The notes under the pieces were generated by a model that saw only the letters and a list, made by a program, of their open reading frames with translations, had not been told where the DNA came from and searched no databases. A stretch of 64,000 nucleotides of DNA, taken from positions 15,684,591 to 15,748,590 of the forward strand of contig OX326957.1 of NCBI GenBank assembly GCA_946800325.1, written 5' to 3'. Shown here in pieces: positions 10,535 to 21,662 of this stretch. Both the position numbers and the translations under genes were made by a program. Within the stretch, counting starts at the first letter, position 1. Each line of letters opens with the position of its first letter. The stretch comes from Luzula sylvatica (Eukaryota > Streptophyta > Magnoliopsida > Poales > Juncaceae).

Positions 10535-13500
10535 TGTTGGGTATTGACGTCACTACCGAGCCCCGCGCAGCGGATTGTGAGGCCCGGTCCGACCCAATCC
10601 CGAGGACCACGTCGACGACTCGATCGTACAAATCCTAAACTACGTGCAACTACCTATGAATATAACTCTTATATACATAGAAACATACCGCGTGAAATTG
10701 ATCATGGAGACGGGTTGTTCACTTAGTTGCTGCTAGATTGCTTGCTTCGATATTTGCATAATCTTATTATGCATCCAATCGTTCCGACGAACGCGTACGT
10801 TCATCTACCCTCATGCATACATTCTACTACACTACAACATACATGGGCTATTGGGGCGGCCAAAACTGACCCAACAAGACCTCAAAACCGCCCCAATAGC
10901 TTATTGGAACGGTCAGACGACCCTAACTAGCCGACCCTAAAGGTCGCGTTCCTGTCAGGGGCGGGCCGACCCTATAGTCCTTTTGGGGCGGTATTTAATG
11001 GGGCGGGCCGACCCTAAATGCATATCAAGTCAGATCAGTACGTTTAACGGGGCAGGAGTCAAATCAGTACGTTAATGGGGCGGGCCGACCCTATAACACA
11101 CATTAATGGGGCGGGCCGACCCTGTAACCCTCTGCCGTCAAATCAGTAAAATGGGACGACCCTATTACAATTATTAATTATATAAATATATTAATTAATA
11201 ATTTTTCGAAATATTATATTAGAATTAGTAATTATTTCGAATTATTAATTATATTCGAATTCGAAATATTATTATATAATTATATTTATATGAAATACTA
11301 ATCCTACGCGCAATTTCAACAAACAATCAAATACACAAACACACAAACATAAATCCTACACGTAAATTCAACAAAGAAGACTAATTATTACATACAAATT
11401 TGACCAAAAAGATGGTGAAAATGAATTTTTAAAACTTAAACAAAATAATAATAATGAAGAGGCCAAATTATTACAACATTAATTTTTTGACAGATTTAAA
11501 AATAGTACAAACAGATCTAGAAAAAATAACCCTCTTGAGAGGACAACTCTCTTCTCGACTTCCTCTTTTTTTTTTGCCGCTAATCACATTGTTTAACCTA
11601 ATTATGAAAAAAAGACAAGAAATAAATGTAAGTTTTCATTTATAAAAACAAGGAATATAAGCTTACTGCGCAAGGGAAAAAAACGGAATAGAAGCTTGCT
11701 GCGCATCTTTCCTCGAAGCTTGCTGCGCATCTTTCCACCCCTCGAAGGCTCGTACCAAGATCAAGTGTTGGTTATAATCAACAGCTCCGATCGAACCCCG
11801 GCAGCGGTGAAACTGAAATTCTCTGCCACTGTAGCGTGTAACCAACAACTCGCAATCCACGTCCGATTCGTCCTCATTCAACAATTAAAACCCTAATTCA
11901 ACAATTAAAACCGAAATTCAGCAATAATCACAAAACCGTAACCCTAATTCTACATTTTTCCCCAATTGAAACCCAAATTCAACAATTTACTACAAAAAAA
12001 AAACTGAAAAAACAAAAAGAAAAAACACAAAAATACCTGCAGCAAGAGAGATCCGGAGCTGAAATCCCAATTGAAACCCCCGTCGTCCCATCTCCCATCT
12101 CCCTGTACCGGTACTGGTATGGGCAGTACCGACACCGTTATTTCCCTGCTACTGGACGCCTCCTTAATTCCGGAGAACCTGCATCAGATCAATTGAAACC
12201 CGAATCAGATCAATTGAAACCTTAATTTGATCAATTTCGTCGAGGTATTTGCCATTTCGTTCGTCGAGGTATTGGCTCCTGCGTTCGCCAAATACTCCAC
12301 AGGAACGTTCCTGAAATAATCTGGAAACTTACATAGGAATCGACGAGTTTTTTGAAGCATGAATTGTAAATAACATGTGTTGCCGCCAAAAATTCTGCAA
12401 ATAAATAAACATGTGTTAATAGTGCATTCATTACTTCATTCTTCCCTAATTAATCAATGATACGATACGATATTAATATAGTTAATTATTTAAAAAATAG
12501 TATTTAATAAAACCCCACACAGAGAATCCCACACAGCCCTCCCCCAATCCTCCTCCCCCACAAACACATCAGCCCTCCCCCACTCCCCCACCAGGCCTCC
12601 CCTAAATTGAAACCCTAAAAAAACATTTTGTAAAATGATCATTACAAAAACATTACAAAAAAAATATTTAATAAAAATATCATATTTATCCTTTCGAAAA
12701 GAATTTATAAAAAAATATGATCAGAAAATTGAAAAATGATTTTGTAAAATATTTTGTAAAATGATTAGTATTACAATTTTATTTAATAAAAATAAACTAA
12801 GTTAATATGAAATCCAACAATTCGTTAATTCGTAAAGATGAATAGAGAGGAAAAAATTACAACCTGAAATTGGTTTATTGTCGAAGGTGAGAACGACTAC
12901 TGCAATTTCGACAATCCTCTATTCAAATCAAATAAAAAATACACAAATTAGCAAATATTTCAAATCAAATTGAATATAATATCAATTAAAAATCTGCGAA
13001 GTAATTTAAACAAATTAATGTAGGTATCGAGTATTACCAGCATCAAAGCCTCTCTCGCGGAGCGAACTTACAATCTATCTCTTTAACCCGTTAACCAAAT
13101 GGGCCAAATTCGAGCGAATAACCTGAATCGTTTTCTCTACCTTAATCTAATATGAAAAAATAGTGACGAACTATTTAATGCACAATAAAACAATAATTTT
13201 TTTGTTCACAATAAAACAATAATTTTTTTGTGCACAATAAAACAGTAAACAAAATTTGAAATAAAATGAAAAAAACTTCAATAAAACTCAGAAAAGATCT
13301 AACAGTAAATTATTTCGAAAAAAACTAAGAATAGAAAAAATACAATAAAACTCAGAATAAAACTAAGAATAAAAAAACTTCAATAAAACTCATAAAAAAT
13401 ACAGTAAATTATTACATAAAAAAAGAGTAAAAAATGATTAAAATAAACAGGAAAAAAGAGAAAAAATATTTCGAAAACAAAAACAAAAAAAATGTTTAAC

Positions 13501-14443
13501 AGTAAAAATCTGAAATTTAAAAAGAAATAAAAAAAGCTATTTCAGAGTAAAAAAATAACAACAAAAATTATAAATTGACCAAAAAAAAACAATTTAACAG
13601 TACAAAAATGTATGATCAGTAAAGTAAATGGAACAAAAAAATGCAAAATTGAAGGGGGTAGATCCATTGACCTCTGCATCGTCAATCCGACAAACAATTT
13701 CTTGCGTTCACATCGCTCCTCTTCTCCTTGTTCTTTGTTAACGACGCCTGAGTCGGCTTAGAGAGAGCTTCGTCCAACCGTTCGTCAAAGCTTCGTCGCC
13801 TAGGTTTTTAACGAGGGGGAGAAAGATATAAAGAGCTTAGAGGAGGGAGAGGGAAAGAGGTTCATCCAGAGAGAGCTCGTTCAGAGAGAGCTCTTAGAGA
13901 GTAGGGGAGAGAGGTTTGTCGGCTAGGGTTTCACGAGAGGGAGAAAGAAGGAGAAAGAGGAAAGAGGAAAAGAGGGAGAAGAGAAAAAGTCACGTGAAAG
14001 AAAGAAAAGAAAGAGAGAGAGAAGAGGGGAGAGAAAAAAGAGAGGGAAAAGAAAGTGGGGGACAGAGCTTTTGTCAGGGTTTTGGGTCGGTATTTTTTGG
14101 GGCGGGCCGACCCAAAATCCTGTAGGGTCGGTCTGTAATTGGGGCGGGCAGTTGTAAATCACTATTGGGACGGTATTTTTTATTGGGGCGAGCAGTTGCA
14201 GAAGGTAGGGGCGGGCTGACCCAAATTTCAGCCGACCCAATAGTCTTTTTGGGACGGTACACATGTTTTGGGACGGGCCGACCCTGTTTTTTGAACTTTT
14301 TGGGACGGGCCGATCCTGATTTGACCGACCCTAATGTGTTATTGGGGCGGGCAGACCCAATAACAACACAAATTTAGGGGCGGCCCGACCCTAAAAAACA
14401 ATTATGTTGTAGTGCTAGTTGATCTGTAACTGTATTTCCTTCA
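10535..14443 (-). repeat. 3' LTR of element D, split by a CACTA element
   Basis: LTR parts are 10535-10829 and 14415-14443 with the CACTA element between them. Compared with the 5' LTR it lacks about 635 bp between CTTGCTTCGA and TATTTGCATAATC (10750/10751), including that copy's CGTCATGACG dyad array. A deletion in this copy is the simplest reading. Confidence 0.85.
10830..14414. mobile_element. Non-autonomous CACTA transposon, TSD CTA
   Basis: A 3585-bp insert starts CACTACAACATA and ends TATGTTGTAGTG, with the 3-bp TSD CTA at 10827-10829 and 14415-14417. The uninterrupted sister LTR (ATTCTACTAGTTGAT, about 24007-24021) shows the empty site. About 330 bp at each end is packed with GGGGCGGGCCGACCC-type repeats in both orientations. 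The interior is AT-rich with no transposase-like open frame, so mobility would need a transposase from elsewhere. Small ORFs near 13916-14264 lie in purine-rich and subterminal repeat sequence. Confidence 0.93.
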
Positions 14444-15576
14444 GTCTCCCACTCAGTTCAAGATCCAACTAAAGAAAGTACTAGCGTACATCTCATGTAC
14501 ACATAACCTTAGAGATTGAAATTTAAGCCCGAAATAAGACAGCTCTTTGTGTGACCGCGTAGGTTCGTATCAAGCAATGGTAGTGAACTTATGCCTAAGT
14601 TCACAGACTCATGAGAGAGATCTAGGAAGAAATCCATCATAGCTTTCCCACGTTGAAAACGAAAATGATTGTGATCATTTATACCCATCTTGAATGGTGG
14701 CGTATAGCTCTCTTGTTCACGATATCCGTCAATCAAAAGGCACGGTAATAGTCATCCTTATAATTTGATTGACTAAACTTATTGTCTCGATACCGAATTG
14801 AATCAACAAACACAATCGATATTAACCATTAATATCATTGACTCTGGCCAGAGATTTCAATGATCAATTCATCGATAGGCCTAAAGGATATCTCTTTCTC
14901 TCGAAAGGAACAATTTCTATCTTGATGATTCACATCAATTTCCGTGTTTCAGATAACACCCGATTATAATCCCATGACCATCCTGTTACAGATAGTGGAA
15001 GATTATATCTAAGCATCATGTTACGCACGAAAAATGATCCATGATCATCTCAAGTGTGAAGAACTAAGACCCCATTCGTTACGATTCCATCTACAATGAC
15101 TAAACCATGTCACGGTATCACACTTTTGTTCAAGTCACAATATGCATAACCTAATGCATATCCATATTCCCGATTCGACAAAACTTTTTGTCCTATGATT
15201 AGTAAAATATAATCATCACCTCGGCGAATATGCTAGTGTACACGTTAGTCTATTATCTTATAATAGATATACTTATCACATAAGTATCCTAATCGTGACT
15301 AGGGACATTTTTGAAATATAACTTTTTGAAATATAACTTTTAAAATGTGACGGTTTTACTTAACATAATCACGTATTATGTAGACGCTCACATAAGTCAT
15401 AATCAAGGTTCGTGTAATCAAATTACACAACCACGCACAAGTTTTCATATAAGAGATAAATGCAAATAAAATATAATTTTTTTGAAATGCATTAATACAG
15501 AATAAGTCTTGGGTGATACAACGTTTACAACTCATAACTAATCATACTTCATCATAACAACTATTGTTTTAGATAA
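14444..15576 (-). other. Non-coding 3' part of element D
   Basis: It lies between the pol stop and the 3' LTR. On the minus strand the last bases before the LTR form the purine tract GAGTGGGAGAC, a plausible polypurine tract. Parts (about 14700-15060) match the middle of insertion C. No coding is seen. Confidence 0.6.
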
Positions 15577-16304
15577 CTACATTCCAACTTCCTCCTCTAG
15601 GTATCTCAAACATATAGTTCTAGCATGACGATCATGTTTTGCAACTGGAAGTGGCTTCGTAAACGGATCCGCTACATTCTCGTCAGTATCAATCTTCAAA
15701 ATCACGACATCCTGCCTATGTAAAATCTCACGAATCAAGTGGAATTTACGCAGGATGTGTTTGGAGCAATGATGCGATCTCGGTTCCTTGACCTGTGCTA
15801 TTGCTCCTGTATTGTCACAATACACAGCCACGGGTTCCGAGATGCTCGGCACAACACCAAGTTCGGTCACGAACTTCTTGACCCAAACCGCCTCCTTTGC
15901 GGCTTCCGAAGCCGCGATGTATTCCGCTTCCGTCGTAGAGTCAGCAACTGTCGGTTGTTTGGAACTCTTCCATATAACCGCGCCACCGTTCAAGCAGAAC
16001 ACGTACCCACTTTGTGATCGAAAATCATCAGTACATGTTTGGAAACTGGCATTGGTGTAACCCGTTACAACCAACCCGTTATCCTCACCACCATAGACTA
16101 GAAACTGATCCTTAGTTCTTCTCAAGTACTTAAGGATCGTTTTCACGGCTTGCCAATGCGGATCACCTGGATTCGATTGGTAACGTGATAGGACGCTCAA
16201 TGCAAACGACACGTCAGGTCTCGTACAGATCATGACATACATGATATATCCCACCGCCGAAGCGTATGGAACTTTATCCATGTTACTTTTCTCTTCACTC
16301 GTTG
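15577..16304 (-). pseudogene. RNase H end of element D pol
   Basis: A 234-codon open frame has the copia pol C-terminus, with PYASAVGYIMYVMICTRPDV followed by the RNase H region. The catalytic-type motifs are kept (STTEAEY, CDNTGAIA, TKHI-like SKHI). It ends at TGA/TAG-type termination before the 3' LTR. Upstream it is cut by solo LTR F at the TSD TCGGA. Removing F rejoins the reading frame with the segment at 17987. Confidence 0.85.
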
Positions 16305-16309
16305 TCGGA

Positions 16310-16772
16310 TGATGTGAGGCAAATAAGGCACAAATTTAATGCTTAATTTGGGGATTTTAGCCCTTGTGAAGAACAATTCTATATACTTTATTAATCATAT
16401 TTGAGATAACATGAATATTTCTTCACTAAGTGTGTTTTATTGCTTAATCACAGGAATTAGAAGGAATTTCTGGGAATTTGGAGAGTGTAGTTGTCTCCAA
16501 CACGTCAAGAGGAGTGAAAACGATATATTACACCGATATATTCGGTACATGAATGAGACGGGAGGCAAACAATTATCATGATAGAAACTTACACAAAAGT
16601 CTACACGAAAACCACTCAATCCTTAGCCCTTATCCTGCCCACCTACCTTTGGTGGGAATTACCTCCTTACCCTCAATCCTCTCCACCAACTGGTGGCCAA
16701 TAAGAAGACTCCATGAGTGCTATAAATATGACCACAAGGGCCACGAGTTTGGGACGGTTTTTTTTTAATGCC

Positions 16773-16821
<49 letters not shown>

Positions 16822-17981
16822 TCTCCCTCTTAAGCAAGTCTAAGAACCTTCAAGAACACGCAAGAATAGCAAATACGAACGATAATTCTCTAAGATCGAT
16901 CACCGAATTGAAGCTTACTTCATTCGGTGAATTGGTCTACACTTCGACGAAGATTGAGTTGTGGGGTTTTGGGTTGGAGCTTTCTTCATCCGAATCTACG
17001 CAAGCAAGGAGTCAAGCTTACTCTATTCCACTCGGGAGCTTTCTTCCAATTGGACTCCTTGCAAATCTCGAGTTCACTCAACCGGGACAGAGCTTTCTTC
17101 GATCGGCAAGTGAATCGGTACGAAAGGAACGAGTTGTGCGAGGTGACTAGCTTTCTACGCATCTCGAACAACGGAGAAGGCATCCAAGACGAGACTCGAA
17201 GCTTACTTCATCTCTCTAGGTGTTTTCTTTCCTTTCTTGAAATTCTTGTAGTTTAAATTCGAATTGGATTTGTGTAAAGAATTCTCAGTTTAATGAATCT
17301 TTAGTTCTTATTACTTGAATCAAATCCTTGTTTGTGTTTTTACTTGATCTTTTGCTTTTAATTACTGCCTTGAACTTAGTACAAATTTCCATTAATTCAA
17401 TCCCAAAACAACCCCTCAATTCAGAGCTCAAATCAATTTGCAAATTCGAAATCCCGAACAAGTTCCGTTGTAACGGAATCCAAGTCCATTGTAACGGACC
17501 ATTCGGTTTGTACCTGACTTTCAGTCTGTTGGTACTCCGTTGTAACGCACTTTACTTCCGTTGTAACGGACCAGCGAGGAAAAACATTCAATATCACTCA
17601 TACTAGTGCGTTGTAACGGACATAAGAGTCCGTTGTAACGGATCAACCAATCCGTTATAACGCTACTCCTATCCGTTATAACGGACTACCTCTTTCCGTT
17701 GTAACGGAACTTCCTCCATTGTAACGGACCTTCATATCAATTCCTGCGTTAGCATTACCCTAATGTCCGTTGTAACGGAACCTACTTCCGTTGTAACGGA
17801 CTATCTTCTGTGAATTTTCTTTGTTATTTCTCATCTAGTTTCGATTTAATCTTTGACGCAATTGCTCCCCGTGGAACGAATCTATACATTTGCCACTGTA
17901 CAAACATAGATTACAAATTTTGTTGATTGTTCGGGGTTTTTACAACGACATATTAAGAACACGCCAAAATCCCGCTCATCA
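16310..17981 (+). mobile_element. Solo LTR F with TSD TCGGA and TCCGTTGTAACGGA array
   Basis: A 1672-bp insert begins TGATGTGAGG and ends GCTCATCA. TSD TCGGA flanks it at 16305-16309 and 17982-17986, and removing it restores the D pol frame. A TATA box (CTATAAATATG, about 16720) and a (CT)n tract (16773-16830) suggest plus orientation. Twelve dyads of the type TCCGTTGTAACGGA lie at 17460-17802. There is no internal coding and no second LTR, so it is probably a solo LTR. Confidence 0.85.
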
Positions 17982-17986
17982 TCGGA

Positions 17987-18200
17987 CATTGAGCTTTCGA
18001 AAAGTTTATACCACTCGACATGGGGAGAAACCCTTTCTTAGAGTTTTGCATGAAAAATCTTTTCAGCACTTTGTCGATGTACGTACTCTGACTTAGGCCG
18101 AGGAGTCTCTTGGATCTATCTAAATAGATCCTCACGCCTAAAATATATGCGGCCTCTCCTAAATCTTTCATAGCGAAACGAGTATTCAAATACTTCTTAA
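17987..18200 (-). pseudogene. Reverse transcriptase C-terminal remnant of element D
   Basis: The piece reads through the motif MKDLGEAAYILGVRI and on to KVLKRF, typical of the end of copia reverse transcriptase just before RNase H. The catalytic part with YVDD is absent. The open frame runs directly from here into the integrase segment at about 18200, so an internal deletion fused the two. Confidence 0.8.
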
Positions 18201-18864
18201 TTGTGAAACTTTTGAACGTAAACTTCGCATCCCGAAATTCTGATAAAAGAGAACACCGGAGGTTGTCCGGTCCATATCGCATATGGAGTCTTTTGAACCG
18301 ATTTAGAAGGTAAGCGGTTTATTAGAAAAGCCGCTGTCTCAAGGGCATATCCCCAAAATAATTTTGGGAGACTAGTTTGACTCATCATCGATCGAACCAT
18401 ATTCAATAAGGTCCGATTTCTCCTCTCGGACACGCCATTCCATTGAGGCGTTCCAGGTGGAGTTAATTGTGAAACGATTCCACAATCTTTGAGATGATCT
18501 TCAAACTCATAGCTCAAATACTCGCCTCCTCGATCTGATCGAAGTGCTTTGATTGTCTTGCCAAGTTGATTTTGAAGCTCATTCTAAAATTCTTTGAACT
18601 TTTCAAAAGATTCAGATTTGTTACGCATTAAGTAAATATACCCATATCTACTAAAATCATCCGTAAATGTTATGAAGTATCGATAACCTCCTCTTGCCTC
18701 GTCATTGGACCACATACATCCGAATGTATAAGTTCCAATAGTTTCTTGGACCTTTCTCCAACCTTGGAGAATGGTGCTTTTATCATTTTGCCAAGTAAAC
18801 AAGATTCGCATTTCCCATATGAATCGAATTCAAATGAATCCAAAAGTCCATCCTTATGGAGTTT
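18201..18864 (-). pseudogene. Integrase of element D, broken
   Basis: Two open pieces, 18584-18811 and 18197-18517, cover the integrase core: FTDDFSRYGYIYL, the conserved SDRGGEYLS between them, and PQWNGVSERRNRTLL, where the catalytic Glu is retained. The break near 18580 and stops upstream show decay. The C-terminal part continues to GCEVYVQKF, where the deletion junction begins. Confidence 0.85.
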
Positions 18865-19368
18865 TTAGATGCGTTTCTCGTTTATATGGCCAAGCCGACA
18901 ATGCCAAAAGTAAGTTTTACTATCAACTTTAGGTTTAATTCGATTTGTGTTTATATTATAGATTGATTTATCATTTGTGTAATTCATGTCTAAAACGTAA
19001 AGACCATTTTCTAATATAACATTTACATAGAATAAATTATCCTTACAAATAGAAAATTCATTATTTTTAATAATAAATTCATAACCATCATTAGCAAGTC
19101 TAGACACACTAATAATGTTCTTACACAAACTTGGAACAAAATAACAATTATTTAGTTCTAAAATAAATCCACTCGGTAAAGTAAGATAAACATCTCTGAC
19201 GGCCAACGCAGCAACTTTTGCTCCATTCCCAACGCGAAGATTCACTTCACCTCGTGCTAACTTCCTTCTATTTTTAAGAACCTGCATATTTCGACAAATA
19301 TGAGTTCCACAACCGGTATATAATACCCAATTGTCCAAAATTGAAACGTTAACATCTATAATAGTCAT
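18865..19368 (-). pseudogene. Protease and pre-integrase region of element D, active site lost
   Basis: The frame contains the copia aspartic protease. In the active-site motif, normally D-[ST]-G, the Asp is Tyr (WVLYTGCGTHIC), so proteolysis should be abolished. It continues with CKNIISVSRL and the zinc-finger part YFWHCRLGHINEKRI of the GAG-pre-integrase domain. It overlaps the gag frame at 19349-19368. Confidence 0.85.
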
Positions 19369-20227
19369 ACATGCGGTTCCGGCTTCTAAAGCCTTCCCCC
19401 TTGCTTTTCTTCACCTCCTCGAGGTAAATTTTGCAATTTCTCTTCCAATGCCCACTCTTTTTGCAATGGAAGCAGGTGACATCCTCGGATTTCTCCTTTC
19501 CTTTAGTCTTCGGTTTGGACAACGACTTGCCCACACCGCCCTTGGACCTTTGTTTCTTTCGAATCCTACCTTGAATCATGAGGACATCCCTAGCAACTCT
19601 TGCTTTGGGTTCCCCCGATGCCTTAAGCATCTCCGACTCAAAGTTCTTGAGCATCCCATGGAGCTCCGGAATCGTCTTGTTCATCGAATGCATATGATAA
19701 TTCGTCACGAAAGTTGAGAAAATCGGTGGCAATGCACACAAGATCAAATCTTGTTGCATTATTGGTGACACCTTTTCTCCCAATTTCTCGAGACGATCAA
19801 TCAACGCTTGAACCTTTAACACGTGAGTGCTAACCGAAGATCCGTTAGGCATCTTACAATTTACCAACTCCTTCAACGTATTGAACCTTTCAATACGTTC
19901 TTGCTCTTGGAACATTTCCTTGAGCGTCGCGTTAATGTCATACGCATCCGAATCCTCGAATTGGTTCTGCAAATTCGCGTCCAAACATGCCAACATAAGG
20001 CATGTCACGTCATTTGACTCCTTCTTAAGTATGTCATATGCCGCTTTTTCTTCATCCGAAGCTTTCTCATCGGGAGTCACCATCTTCGTGTCTAACACGT
20101 GACTTTTGCACTCTTGTCTAAGAACAATTCTTAGGTTAGGGTGCCAGTCAAGATAGTTCTTGCCGACTAGCTTCTCCCTTTCCAAGACCGATCTAATCGA
20201 CATGGAGTTGGTGTTGCTTGAAGTCAT
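19349..20227 (-). CDS. Gag of element D
   Basis: A 292-codon open frame starts at ATG 20227. It shows the copia gag N-terminal region (EKLVGKNYLDWHPNLRIVL), the UBN2-type central domain (NCKMPNGSSVSTHVLKVQAL) and one CCHC zinc knuckle, CFHCKKSGHWKRNC, at about residues 252-265. The frame ends in a fused tail that overlaps the protease frame. Gag packages element RNA in virus-like particles in the cytoplasm. The gag looks intact, but the rest of the element is broken. Confidence 0.85.
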   Translation of the reverse strand: MTSSNTNSMSIRSVLEREKLVGKNYLDWHPNLRIVLRQECKSHVLDTKMVTPDEKASDEEKAAYDILKKESNDVTCLMLACLDANLQNQFEDSDAYDINATLKEMFQEQERIERFNTLKELVNCKMPNGSSVSTHVLKVQALIDRLEKLGEKVSPIMQQDLILCALPPIFSTFVTNYHMHSMNKTIPELHGMLKNFESEMLKASGEPKARVARDVLMIQGRIRKKQRSKGGVGKSLSKPKTKGKEKSEDVTCFHCKKSGHWKRNCKIYLEEVKKSKGEGFRSRNRMYDYYRC

Positions 20228-21649
20228 GATTGCTACAACGAAAAATACTTTATAATGAGATTGATACTAACATGTGCGAACTTATTCTATATGCTTATAT
20301 GATGATATGAAATATGTTACTTTTATCAAATCAATAACCCTAATATTGATTCGGGATTCAAAATCCAATAACACCTCAAGATCCATATTTCGTGATCCTC
20401 CCACAAGTGACTTTGGCCGACAAATGGGATCTCACTATTTAGGTAGGATAAATCCAATCGCATCCAATGCGACTCTTGATCCTTTATAGGATTTCGGTAT
20501 AGAACCATATCATATATGATCCAAATTCCGTTTGTGCATCCTAACTATGCCCCGAACCCCAATCGGATTGGCTTGGACGGTTAAGTCACAACCGTGCTCA
20601 CATATCGTTCAATTGAACTACAAACGCGCCCGACTTTGGCCTGAACCCGCGTTTGTCTCCAATTAACGCGTGTCTCTCACGTTGATACATACAACATTGC
20701 GCGTCCGACTTTGGCCTGAAACCGTGCAAAGTGTAAGACCAACCTCGGAGGTTGTGAACATGTAAGACATTTTACGACTTAAATATTATGCAAGGATTTA
20801 TGTTATATAATCTAATTACATCAATGAGCAAGTTTATCATGATGATATGAACATAATTATTGATGATTAGAACCAAAAATAAATAAATCAGAAAAATTTA
20901 CATGGTCCGTCATGACGGTTGGTTTGGTCCGTCATGACGGACTGTACCAATATTCCTTTCTAAATTGGATTTCCTTTGACTTCCGTCACGACGCACCAAA
21001 TCGTGTGTCACGACGGACTTCACATGTCCGTCATGACGCCAACTGGTGCGTCATGACGGACTATACAAAATTATTTTGTTGTCCAATCCAGAAACTTTTC
21101 AGGTTCGTCCGTCATGACGCTTGGTTACAGCGTCATGACTGACTGTACTGTACCGTCACGACGCCAACTCGTGCGTCATGACGGACTGTACAGAACAATT
21201 TTGTACAAATTCACAGAAACTTTTTGGGCTTCATCCGTCACGACGCACTAATTGGTCCGTCATGACTGTACCAATTTACACAGTGCGTCATAACGCACAA
21301 CTTTTGTGCGTCATGATGGACCAGTGTAACGGCTCAATTCCAACTCTTGGAATTTCCGATACCCCGTGTGCGTCACGACGGACCATAGGACCATATGGTC
21401 CGTCATGACGCACCAGACCTGAAACTTGTTTTTACCTTGTAATTTTTACTGATTTAACCGTTTCGAAAACGATTAATCATGAACTCTACATGATTACTTC
21501 TAGATTCTTTTAATCATCTCATGATCAAATACTAGTAAGTTTTTCTATGGTCCTAATTTTATAACTACATGATTATGTCCTAAAATTCTACATGAAAATT
21601 TCGAATAACTCTTATTCGAAATCGATCCGACGATCGAATCGCGACGATC
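20228..21649 (-). other. Leader of element D with CGTCATGACG dyad array
   Basis: This is the non-coding region between PBS and gag. At 20898-21415 it holds about 16 dyads of the type GTCCGTCATGACGGAC or GTGCGTCATGACGGAC, in clusters about 70-80 bp apart, with words such as ACTGTAC between them. The part next to gag (20400-20760) matches the B leader in inverse orientation. Open frames in the array are artefacts of the repeat. Confidence 0.75.
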
Positions 21650-21661
21650 GCTTTGATACCA
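21650..21661 (-). promoter_or_regulatory. Primer-binding site of element D
   Basis: On the minus strand TGGTATCAAAGC, one base from the LTR end (ACCCAACA), matches the usual TGGTATCAGAGC with one change. Confidence 0.8.
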
Positions 21662-21662
21662 C

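Noticed and set aside
13916..14377. Several open frames on both strands at the CACTA right end
   Set aside because: They arise from purine-rich and subterminal repeat DNA. Both strands are open at once and no transposase motifs are seen.
15739..16060. Plus-strand frames opposite the RNase H of element D
   Set aside because: They are shadows of the minus-strand pol frame.
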